6,895 bases of DNA from G025836975 sp049646585. GTDB lineage: Bacteria; Pseudomonadota; Gammaproteobacteria; Burkholderiales; Burkholderiaceae_B. The first letter of the stretch is position 1, and every line of letters starts with the position of its first letter. The notes beneath the pieces were generated by a model. The model was not told where the DNA came from. It saw nothing but the letters and a program-made list of their open reading frames with translations, and did no database searches. The translations under genes were made by a program, and so were the position numbers. Location of the stretch: contig JBARWC010000029.1 in the NCBI GenBank assembly GCA_049646585.1, positions 1-6,895 of the forward strand, read 5' to 3'. This document shows positions 1-5,812 of the stretch, piece by piece.

Positions 1-278
1 TGACGATGGATGCCGCCCACCGCAGCGCAAGCGTGGCGGGCCGGCCCCTGGAGCTGGGCAGGCGCGAATTCCGCTTGCTGGAAATCCTACTGACGCGCAT
101 AGGCCATACCGTGCTGAAAGAGCGCCTGATGAACCAGATTTTCTCGCAGGACGAAGAGGCCTCGCTCAACGCCATCGAATTGCTGGTTTCCCGCCTGCGC
201 AAGAAGCTTGTGCATTCCTCGGTGGACATCGTCACGGTCCGCGGTGTCGGCTACCAGGCTTGCCGCCATGATGAATAG
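1..278 (+). CDS. OmpR/TctD-family response regulator, C-terminal DNA-binding part (5' partial)
   Basis: The reading frame is open from the left edge and ends at TAG 276-278, so the gene begins upstream and the phosphoacceptor receiver domain is not visible. The roughly 90 residues seen form a complete winged-helix Trans_reg_C domain. It has the opening strand 'RPLELGRREFRLLEILL', the middle helix 'VLKERLMNQIF', the recognition helix region 'NAIELLVSRLRKKL', and the closing wing 'IVTVRGVGYQA', which is the typical end of OmpR/PhoB-class regulators. The first visible Met (position 6) lies inside the protein and is not a credible start. The stop overlaps the start of the sensor kinase gene (268 or 271), so the pair is translationally coupled and is the cognate two-component system. 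By family and by the TctE-like partner it resembles TctD/QseB. It probably activates or represses the transport genes downstream, but no target site is proven. Confidence 0.93.
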   Translation, partial: TMDAAHRSASVAGRPLELGRREFRLLEILLTRIGHTVLKERLMNQIFSQDEEASLNAIELLVSRLRKKLVHSSVDIVTVRGVGYQACRHDE

Positions 279-2778
279 CTCGTTCTCCATCCGCAACCGG
301 GTATTTTTGGGCGCCACCGCCCTGCTGCTGGCGGCCTCGCTGGTGCTGGTCGTTTTTCTGCACGATTATGCCCGGCGCGCCGCCGACCGCGCCTTCGACC
401 GCCTGCTGGCGGCTTCCGCCCTGTCCATCTCCGGCGCGGTACAGATCGAAGACAACCGGGTCGCCGTCGAACTGCCCTTCGCCTCGCTGGCCATGCTGTC
501 CGGCAGCGAGCGCGTGTTCTACAGCGTGCGCAACGCCCAGGGCGCGCTGGTTACCGGCTACGGCGACCTGGACGCGGGGCTGCCGCTGGCACAGTCCGCC
601 AACGCGACATTCAACGATGCAAGCTACCACGACGACGACATCCGCATCAGCACCGTCGGCCGGCTGGTCACCGTGAATCAGCAGGTCGGCTGGGTCACCA
701 TACGCGTGGCGGAGACACGCGGCGCCCGCCAGGAGCTGGCGGCCGAGATACTCAAGCGCAGCGCCCTGCCACTGCTCGTCATGGCCGCGGTGGCCCTGGC
801 CCTGCTGTGGTTCGGCATCACGCGGGCCTTCGCGCCGCTGCGCCTGATCGAAACCGAACTGCGCCACCGCAGCCCCGACGCGCTGGAGCCCCTGCTCAGC
901 CCTGTCCCGCGCGAAGTCAGGCGCCTGGTCGACGCCCTTAACGGTTTCATACAACGCTTGCGCATCATGCTGGACACCTTGAACAACCTGATCGCCGACG
1001 CTGCCCATCAGGTGCGCACTCCCCTGGCCTCCCTGCGCGCCCAGGCCGAAGTGGCGCTGGAGGAAACCGACGCGCAGCGGCTACGCGAACGGCTGGAACG
1101 CATCCATCTGAACGCCACGCGGGCCAGCCTGCTGGTCAACCAGCTGCTGATGGACGCCACCATCAGCCACCGCATCGAATCGCGCGGCAAGGCGTCGGTG
1201 GGCCTGGCGGAAATCGTCAATGAAACCCGGCAGCGCATCGGCCCCATGGATGCCGGGCGCCTGCGCATTTCCATCGCCCCCGGCGTGCGGCGCGCGCGCA
1301 TCGACGGCGATCGCGTCGCCCTGCGCGAAATGCTGCGCAACGTGGTGGACAATGCCTTGCGCTACGCCACGGGAGACGTCGAGATCCTTGCCGAGGGCGC
1401 GCCGGGAAACCGGCTGTCATTGACCGTGGCCGACCGCGGCCCGGGCATTGCCGAAAACGAAAAAGCGCTGGTGCTGGAACGTTTCGGCCGCGGCAGCGGC
1501 ACCGAATCCATGCCGGGGTCCGGCCTGGGACTGTCCATCGTCAAGGCGGCCGTCGAGGGACATGGCGGAACGCTGTCGCTGCGCAACCGGCCCGGCGGAG
1601 GCCTGTTGGTGTGCATCACCCTGGCCTTGAGCAACCCCGGTGGCCAGCCCAGCGCCACGCTGATGGGGCTGTGCGCGGCCGGCATGCTGGCGCTGGCCTG
1701 CCTGCTGGCGCCCTACCAGGCCGCGCATGCCCAGGATGCCGACGACTCGCACACCGTCGTCACGCGCTATCCCGCCCTCCAAAAAGAAAAGGCGACGCTG
1801 ACCGTTGCGGGCCCCACCGACACGCCGGCCTTCAGCGCCCTGGCCGACGGTTTTCAGCAGAGCCATCCCGACATCGCGCTGGTCTACCTTGAGATCGGTA
1901 GCCGACAGGTCTACGACCAGGCCGCGGCCGGGAAGCTGACACAGGTGGACGTCCTGATCAGCTCGGCGGTCGACCTGCAAGTACGCCTGGCCAACGACGG
2001 CCACGCCCTGCGGCACGAGTCCAACTACACCCGCCAGTTGCCCTCCTGGGCCATCTGGCGCTCCGAGGTATTCGGGTTCACCTTCGAGCCCATCGTCATG
2101 GTCTACAACCCCCGACGCTTCACGCCGGCGACGGCTCCCCATTCGCGGCCGGCCTTGCTGCGCCTGCTGGACCAGGAAGGCGCCAGCCTGCACGGCCGCA
2201 TCGGCACCTACGACATCACCGCCAGCAGCCTGGGGCATCTCTTAGCCAATCAGGACGAAATGATTTCGTCCAACTTCTGGGGGCTGACCAACGAGTTTGG
2301 GCAGGTGGGCGTGCAGCTGGAATCCAACACCCGCAGCATTCTGGACAAAGTCGAGAACGGCGAGCTGGACCTGGGCTATAACGTGCTGGGCTCCTACGCT
2401 CTAGCGCGGCAGGCCAAGGGGCATAAACTGGGCATAGTCATTCCCGACGACTATCTGCTGGTGCTGTCCCGCGCCGCGCTCATCATGCGCCATACCGCCC
2501 ACCCCGAGCTCGCCGGCGTCTTCATCGACTGGCTGCTCTCACCCGCGGGCCAAAGCGTCGTGGACAAGCAGGCCGCGCTGGGCGCCATCATGACCAAGCA
2601 CTCTGCAAAAGGCTATCCGGCCGACCCGTCGGCGCTATCGCCAAGCATGGTGCAGCCCATCGCGCTCAACCCGGCGCTGCTCGTCGGCCTGGACCAGCAG
2701 CGCTACAACCGCTTCCTGCAGAACTGGACCCGCCTGGTCACCGACACTCCGGAAAAACCCTCAGTGACAGGACGCTGA
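268..2778 (+). CDS. TctE-like sensor histidine kinase fused to a C-terminal periplasmic ABC substrate-binding domain
   Basis: This 836-residue hybrid joins a sensor kinase to an SBP. Start 268 (or 271, giving one residue less) is preferred over an ATG at 208, because 268 sits at the overlap with the regulator stop and is followed directly by the first membrane helix. The order seen is: TM1 about 11-32; a periplasmic 2CSK_N-like domain about 35-160, with the family-like stretch 'RAFDRLLAASALSI' and 'ERVFYSV'; TM2 about 165-184; HAMP about 182-232; HisKA with phospho-acceptor His247 in 'ADAAHQVRTPLASLR'; N-box Asn358/Asn362; G1 'DRGPGI' 389-394; F-box 'ERFGRG'; and G2 'GSGLGLSIV' 417-425. The kinase core ends near 454. 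A hydrophobic stretch 466-483 and 'AHA-QD' (486-490) follow, then an SBP fold about 500-825 homologous to the next gene. There is no stop or frameshift between the halves. All kinase catalytic residues are present, so it should autophosphorylate. The SBP half probably senses the transported ligand (inference). Confidence 0.9.
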   Translation: MMNSSFSIRNRVFLGATALLLAASLVLVVFLHDYARRAADRAFDRLLAASALSISGAVQIEDNRVAVELPFASLAMLSGSERVFYSVRNAQGALVTGYGDLDAGLPLAQSANATFNDASYHDDDIRISTVGRLVTVNQQVGWVTIRVAETRGARQELAAEILKRSALPLLVMAAVALALLWFGITRAFAPLRLIETELRHRSPDALEPLLSPVPREVRRLVDALNGFIQRLRIMLDTLNNLIADAAHQVRTPLASLRAQAEVALEETDAQRLRERLERIHLNATRASLLVNQLLMDATISHRIESRGKASVGLAEIVNETRQRIGPMDAGRLRISIAPGVRRARIDGDRVALREMLRNVVDNALRYATGDVEILAEGAPGNRLSLTVADRGPGIAENEKALVLERFGRGSGTESMPGSGLGLSIVKAAVEGHGGTLSLRNRPGGGLLVCITLALSNPGGQPSATLMGLCAAGMLALACLLAPYQAAHAQDADDSHTVVTRYPALQKEKATLTVAGPTDTPAFSALADGFQQSHPDIALVYLEIGSRQVYDQAAAGKLTQVDVLISSAVDLQVRLANDGHALRHESNYTRQLPSWAIWRSEVFGFTFEPIVMVYNPRRFTPATAPHSRPALLRLLDQEGASLHGRIGTYDITASSLGHLLANQDEMISSNFWGLTNEFGQVGVQLESNTRSILDKVENGELDLGYNVLGSYALARQAKGHKLGIVIPDDYLLVLSRAALIMRHTAHPELAGVFIDWLLSPAGQSVVDKQAALGAIMTKHSAKGYPADPSALSPSMVQPIALNPALLVGLDQQRYNRFLQNWTRLVTDTPEKPSVTGR
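1663..1734 (+). other. Internal signal-peptide-like / third membrane segment joining the kinase and SBP halves
   Basis: Residues 466-489 of the fusion begin at an internal Met ('MGLCAAGMLALACLLAPYQ') and end in 'AAHAQD'. This gives about 18 hydrophobic residues followed by Ala486-x-Ala488, a good signal peptidase I site before Gln489. A segment of this kind would carry the following SBP half from the cytoplasm, where the kinase core lies, to the periplasm. It could act as a third transmembrane anchor or be cleaved. There is no Lys or Arg between 442 and 466, so the positive-inside signal is weak. No purine-rich ribosome binding site lies at the usual distance before the ATG at 1663, which argues against efficient independent translation. 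The motif is seen directly; the topology is inference. Confidence 0.7.
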
Positions 2779-2799
2779 CAGGGTATCTCCATAAGATGC

Positions 2800-2836
2800 T
2801 TGCAAGACTTGGCACCGCCAGCTCCCGTTTTTGCAA
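2800..2836 (+). promoter_or_regulatory. Candidate operator: paired TTGCAA palindromes ahead of the SBP gene
   Basis: The 79-base gap 2779-2857 contains two copies of the self-complementary hexamer TTGCAA, at 2800-2805 (extended to CTTGCAAG, 2799-2806) and 2831-2836. They start 31 bp apart, close to three helical turns, and both are followed by a similar NNCT tail. The pair lies just before the strong ribosome binding site of the free SBP gene, a sensible place for the linked response regulator or another regulator to act. No sigma-70 -35/-10 pair with proper spacing was recognised here. The assignment rests on pattern and position only. Confidence 0.25.
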
Positions 2837-2843
2837 CTCTCAC

Positions 2844-2850
2844 GGAGGAG
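2844..2850 (+). promoter_or_regulatory. Strong ribosome binding site of the free SBP gene
   Basis: GGAGGAG stands 7 bases before ATG 2858. It is the best Shine-Dalgarno match in the window and fixes the start of the SBP at 2858, rather than at an in-frame TTG at 2831. It is much stronger than the sites before the kinase (weak) and permease (GGAA, 4031-4034). This fits the high protein level usually needed for a periplasmic binding protein. Confidence 0.85.
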
Positions 2851-2857
2851 ACCCAAT

Positions 2858-3958
2858 ATGTTGCGATTTACACATCTTGCGGCCGTATGCGCGGCCGCGT
2901 TCGCCACCGCCTTCGGCGCCTCGGCCTTGGCGCAATCGATACCGCAGAATTACCCCGCCGACTACCAGAAGATCGTCGACGCGGCCAAGAAGGAAGGCAA
3001 GGTCGTCATTTATTCGACTACCGACATCAAGGCGGCCAATCCGGTCATCCAGGACTTCGAAGCGCTGTACCCCGGCATCAAGGTCGAATACAACGACATG
3101 AACAGCACCGAGCTGTACAGCCGTTACATCAGCGAACAGGCCTCGGGCGGCAACAGCGGCGACGTGGTGTGGAGTTCGGCCATGGACGCCACGCTGAAGC
3201 TGGCCACCGATTTCGCGCTGACCTATAAATCCCCCGAAATCGCCAAGCTGCCCGCCTGGTCGGTCTGGAAGGAAGCCGCCTACGGCACCACCTACGAGCC
3301 GGCGGTGTTCATCTACAACAAGCGCCTGATCAAGCCCGAGGAAGTGCCCACCACGCACGCGGCGCTGGCCCAGCTGGTCAGCAGCCAGACGGACCGCTTC
3401 AAGAACAAGGTCACCACCTACGACGTCGAAAAGTCGGCGGTCGGCTTCATGCTGGCGGTGCAGGACAGCCGCAACGACCCCAAGTTCCAGGACTTCCTGC
3501 GCGGGGTCAGCAAGGCGGGGCTGGTGGTGCAGTCATCCACCGGAACCATGATGGAACGCGTTTCCTCGGGTGAAAACCTGATCGGCTACAACATCCTGGG
3601 CTCTTACGCCGAAACCCGTGCGCGCAAGGATCCGGGGCTGGGCGTGGCCTACCCCACCGACTACACCCTGGTGCTGTCCCGCGTCGCCTTCATCGGCAAG
3701 ACCGCCAAGAACAAGAATGCCGCCAAGCTCTGGCTTGACTACCTGTTGTCTCAGCGGGGCCAGAACCTTCTGGCCAACAAGGCCGACCTGGCCTCGGTGC
3801 GTGACGACATCGACGGCGACAACGATGTCGACGGCATGACCAAGAAGCTGGGCAAGGCGCTCAAGCCCATCCCCGTCAACGAGTCCCTGCTCGACTACCT
3901 GGATCAGGCGAAACGCCTGGCCTTCATCAAGGAATGGCGCGCCGACACCGGCAAGTAA
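2858..3958 (+). CDS. Secreted ABC transporter substrate-binding protein, AfuA/FbpA-like (COG1840 type)
   Basis: This 366-residue protein has a clear Sec signal peptide: hydrophobic 'LAAVCAAAFATAFG' then 'ASALA' with cleavage after Ala25. The mature part reads as a type II periplasmic binding protein of the group often annotated as Fe(3+) SBP, with the opening 'IVDAAKKEGKVVIYSTTD', 'SSAMDATLKLATDF' (106-119), 'AYGTTYEPAVFIYNKR' (141-156), 'TTYDVEKSAVGFMLA' (186-200), 'GYNILGSYA' (243-251) and 'WLDYLLSQRGQ' (292-302). It should capture the substrate in the periplasm and deliver it to the permease encoded next. Where FbpA proteins have two adjacent iron-binding tyrosines, this protein appears to have Ser249-Tyr250, so iron is doubtful and a small organic or phosphorylated anion is a reasonable alternative. 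An unusual acidic loop with DxDxDG lies at 321-326. It is paralogous over its length to the C-terminal half of the upstream kinase. The family is secure; the substrate is unknown. Confidence 0.92.
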   Translation: MLRFTHLAAVCAAAFATAFGASALAQSIPQNYPADYQKIVDAAKKEGKVVIYSTTDIKAANPVIQDFEALYPGIKVEYNDMNSTELYSRYISEQASGGNSGDVVWSSAMDATLKLATDFALTYKSPEIAKLPAWSVWKEAAYGTTYEPAVFIYNKRLIKPEEVPTTHAALAQLVSSQTDRFKNKVTTYDVEKSAVGFMLAVQDSRNDPKFQDFLRGVSKAGLVVQSSTGTMMERVSSGENLIGYNILGSYAETRARKDPGLGVAYPTDYTLVLSRVAFIGKTAKNKNAAKLWLDYLLSQRGQNLLANKADLASVRDDIDGDNDVDGMTKKLGKALKPIPVNESLLDYLDQAKRLAFIKEWRADTGK

Positions 3959-3982
3959 GTCCGACGCCCATCCCATAGCCCT

Positions 3983-4020
3983 GCTCGCCGCCGCGCCGAT
4001 GGCTTCGTCCGGCGGCGAGC
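3983..4020 (+). promoter_or_regulatory. Intercistronic GC-rich hairpin between SBP and permease genes
   Basis: GCTCGCCGCCG (3983-3993) pairs perfectly with CGGCGGCGAGC (4010-4020). This gives an 11-bp stem, nearly all G-C, with a 16-base loop that contains a small GCC-GAT-GGC sub-hairpin. No U-tract follows, so it is not a standard intrinsic terminator. It sits between the SBP stop (3958) and the permease start (4043). Similar hairpins after binding-protein genes (for example malE-malF) stabilise the upstream mRNA or reduce read-through, giving more SBP than membrane protein. The stem is seen directly; the role is inference. Confidence 0.65.
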
Positions 4021-4042
4021 GCTGATCTTCGGAACGTATCGC

Positions 4043-5812
4043 ATGCACGCCTTGCGCCAGAAATGGCAAGCCTTGCCGCGCGGAGTGGTCGTAGCCCTTA
4101 CCGCGCTGGCAATCTACCTGCCGCTTTCATTCATCATCATCCAGAGCTTTTTGTCGGCGCCCTTCTTCATGCCGTCCAAAAACATCAGCCTGGATGCCTT
4201 CCGTTTTGTCTTCTCGGACCCCGATTTCTACAAGGCGCTGAAAAGCGGCTTCCTGCTGGCCTTCGGCTTGGTCGTCATCGCGGTGCCCTTGGGCGGAATC
4301 CTGGCCTTCCTGGTAACGCGCACCGACTTGCCCGGACGGCATTGGATACAGCCGCTTATCCTGGTACCCGTGTTCGTATCGCCCATGGTGCTGGGATTCG
4401 GCTACGTCGTGGCCGCCGGCCCGGTCGGCTTTTTCACGACCTGGGCGCAAGACCTGCTGGGCTTCACCCCCTGGAACATATATTCGCTGCCGGCCATCAT
4501 CATCATCGCCGGCCTGACCCACGTGCCCTATGCCTATCTGTACATCTCCTCGGCCCTGCACAGCCTGGGATCGGATATCGAAGAAGCGGCACGCAGCACC
4601 GGAGCCTCGCCGCTGCAAGTCATGACGGCGGTCAGCCTTCCCATGGTGCGCCCGGCGCTGTCCTACGCATCGGTCCTGTTGTTCTTCCTGGGCCTGGAGG
4701 TCTTCGGCCTGATGCTGGTGCTGGGCGACCCCGAAGGGCATCTGGTCCTGTCCACCTATCTGTACAAGCTGACCAACAAGCTGGGCATTCCCTCTTACCA
4801 CCTGATGGCGGCGGTGGCGGTGGTGCTGATCGCCATCACCATCCCCTTGGTCATGCTGCAGCGGCGCCTGCTGCGCAGCGCCAACCGCTATGCCACGGTA
4901 AAGGGCAAGGCCGCCAGGCCGCGCCCCCTGCCGCTGGGCAAATGGCGCAAGCTCGCCGGAGCGGTCGTGCTGTTGTGGCTGTTCATCGCCATCGTCGTGC
5001 CGCTGACGGGCGTGGTGCTGCGGGCCTTCGTGTCCAATTGGGGCTTTGGCGTGTCCTTGTTCGACGTCTTGTCCCTGCACGCCTTCCAGACCATATTCGA
5101 GCAACCCACCCTGATCCGCGCCATCGTCAACTCCGTGGCCATCGGCGTCATAGGCGGCGCGCTGGCCGTCGCCTGCTACACGGCTATAGCCTTGGCCGTG
5201 CATCGCAAGAACGACCACATCACGCGCTTCATGGACTACAGCGTGCTGATACCGCGCGCCGTTCCCGGCCTGCTGGCGGGCCTGGCCTTCTTGTGGATAT
5301 TCCTGTTCGTGCCCATGTGGCTGGACAAATCCCTGGAGGAAGGCTGGCTGTCCGTACTGCCCATGGCGGGCTGGCTGCGCGAGTACGCCATCGAGCCCAT
5401 GCGCGGCTTGCGGTCCACGATATTCAGCGTGTGGCTGGCCTACTCGGTGGTCTGGATGGCCTACGGCCTGCGGCTGATCTCCAGCACCTTGCTGCAAGTG
5501 GCGCCCGAACTCGAAGAAGCGGCTCGCAGCACCGGCGCCAGCCGGGCCAAGGTCACCCGCCACATCACCGTGCCGTTGGCACGCTACGGCTTGATAGGTT
5601 CGTGGCTGCTGATGTTCCTGATCTTCGAACGCGAGTATTCCACCGGCGTCTACCTGCTGTCGCCCGGCACCGAGACCATAGGATCGATGCTGGTCTCCTT
5701 GTGGGCCACAGGCGCCATAGATATCGTGGCGGCCCTGTCTTTCATCAATATCGTATTAGTCGTCGCGGGCCTGGGTATCGCCCTGCGCTTTGGAGTCAAG
5801 CTACATGATTGA
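4043..5812 (+). CDS. ABC importer permease, fused two-half FbpB type
   Basis: This 589-residue, very hydrophobic membrane protein is built as two BinDing-Protein-dependent-transport permease domains in one chain. Each half carries the cytoplasmic EAA coupling loop that docks on the ATPase: 'EEAARSTGAS' at 180-189 ending in 'SLP' (198-200), and 'EEAARSTGAS' at 491-500 ending in 'TVP' (509-511). Hydrophobic segments are visible near 14-34, 66-92, 103-125, 149-170, 206-228, 253-272, 304-328, 361-386, 400-424, 457-479, 515-527 and 561-582. A basic linker about 274-303 ('QRRLLRSANRYATVKGKAA') separates the halves. The fused arrangement is typical of ferric and AfuB/FbpB-like importers, where one permease replaces two subunits. 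The start at 4043 follows GGAA (4031-4034) by 8 bases. The 3' end overlaps the ATPase start by 8 bases. It should form the translocation pore for the substrate delivered by the upstream SBP. Confidence 0.95.
   Translation: MHALRQKWQALPRGVVVALTALAIYLPLSFIIIQSFLSAPFFMPSKNISLDAFRFVFSDPDFYKALKSGFLLAFGLVVIAVPLGGILAFLVTRTDLPGRHWIQPLILVPVFVSPMVLGFGYVVAAGPVGFFTTWAQDLLGFTPWNIYSLPAIIIIAGLTHVPYAYLYISSALHSLGSDIEEAARSTGASPLQVMTAVSLPMVRPALSYASVLLFFLGLEVFGLMLVLGDPEGHLVLSTYLYKLTNKLGIPSYHLMAAVAVVLIAITIPLVMLQRRLLRSANRYATVKGKAARPRPLPLGKWRKLAGAVVLLWLFIAIVVPLTGVVLRAFVSNWGFGVSLFDVLSLHAFQTIFEQPTLIRAIVNSVAIGVIGGALAVACYTAIALAVHRKNDHITRFMDYSVLIPRAVPGLLAGLAFLWIFLFVPMWLDKSLEEGWLSVLPMAGWLREYAIEPMRGLRSTIFSVWLAYSVVWMAYGLRLISSTLLQVAPELEEAARSTGASRAKVTRHITVPLARYGLIGSWLLMFLIFEREYSTGVYLLSPGTETIGSMLVSLWATGAIDIVAALSFINIVLVVAGLGIALRFGVKLHD
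4580..4606 (+). repeat. EAA-loop direct repeat, copy 1 (second copy 5513-5539)
   Basis: The DNA encoding the first coupling loop of the permease matches that encoding the second (5513-5539) at 25 of 27 positions. The only differences are two third-codon positions, in the second Ala and in the Gly codon. The surrounding halves of the gene have diverged strongly, so this is the conserved ATPase-docking element of each half rather than a mobile repeat. Confidence 0.8.
5513..5539 (+). repeat. EAA-loop direct repeat, copy 2 (first copy 4580-4606)
   Basis: This is the second copy of the near-identical segment encoding 'EEAARSTGA' in the C-terminal half of the permease. It has the same codons as copy 1 except at two wobble positions. 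It marks the second docking site for the ATPase dimer. Confidence 0.8.
5792..5795 (+). promoter_or_regulatory. Ribosome binding site of the ATPase gene, inside the permease gene
   Basis: GGAG within the last codons of the permease gene stands 9 bases before ATG 5805. This supports a start at 5805 with an 8-base overlap (ATGATTGA) and translational coupling. An in-frame CTG/TTG start further upstream has no such support. Confidence 0.7.

Noticed and set aside
208..267. An upstream in-frame ATG (208) as the kinase start, adding 20 residues
   Set aside because: It would overlap the regulator gene by 71 bases and add a non-hydrophobic Ser/Arg-rich leader before TM1; the ATG pair at 268/271 at the stop overlap is more usual for regulator-kinase pairs.
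1681..1710. Lipoprotein signal (Cys478) in the junction segment of the kinase fusion
   Set aside because: The residues before Cys (Ala-Leu-Ala) do not fit the lipobox well, and the sequence after it stays hydrophobic; the Ala-x-Ala site downstream fits better.
232..2238. Long minus-strand open frames opposite the kinase fusion (232-1008 and 1417-2238)
   Set aside because: The compositions are typical of antisense shadows, there is no plausible ribosome binding site or domain, and the + strand gene carries all kinase and SBP motifs.
1663..2778. SBP half as a separate gene starting at ATG 1663
   Set aside because: No Shine-Dalgarno sequence stands at a proper distance (the nearest, GGTGG at 1639-1643, is 19 bases away), there is no stop between the halves, and the leader lacks a basic n-region. 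Independent translation is possible but not supported.
2810..2835. Sigma-54-like promoter elements TGGCAC (2810-2815) and TTGCA (2831-2835) before the SBP gene
   Set aside because: The two elements are separated by 15 bases, whereas sigma-54 promoters need about 5; the spacing is strict and is one helical turn too long here.
4127..5563. A 478-codon open frame on the - strand opposite the permease
   Set aside because: It has low-complexity Gln/Gly/His-rich composition and no motifs; it is the antisense shadow of a well-supported gene.
4063..5808. A 581-codon open frame on the + strand overlapping almost the whole permease gene
   Set aside because: It is rich in Arg, His, Gly and Pro, with no recognisable domain or membrane pattern, and it shadows a clear permease in another frame, as expected for GC-rich DNA.
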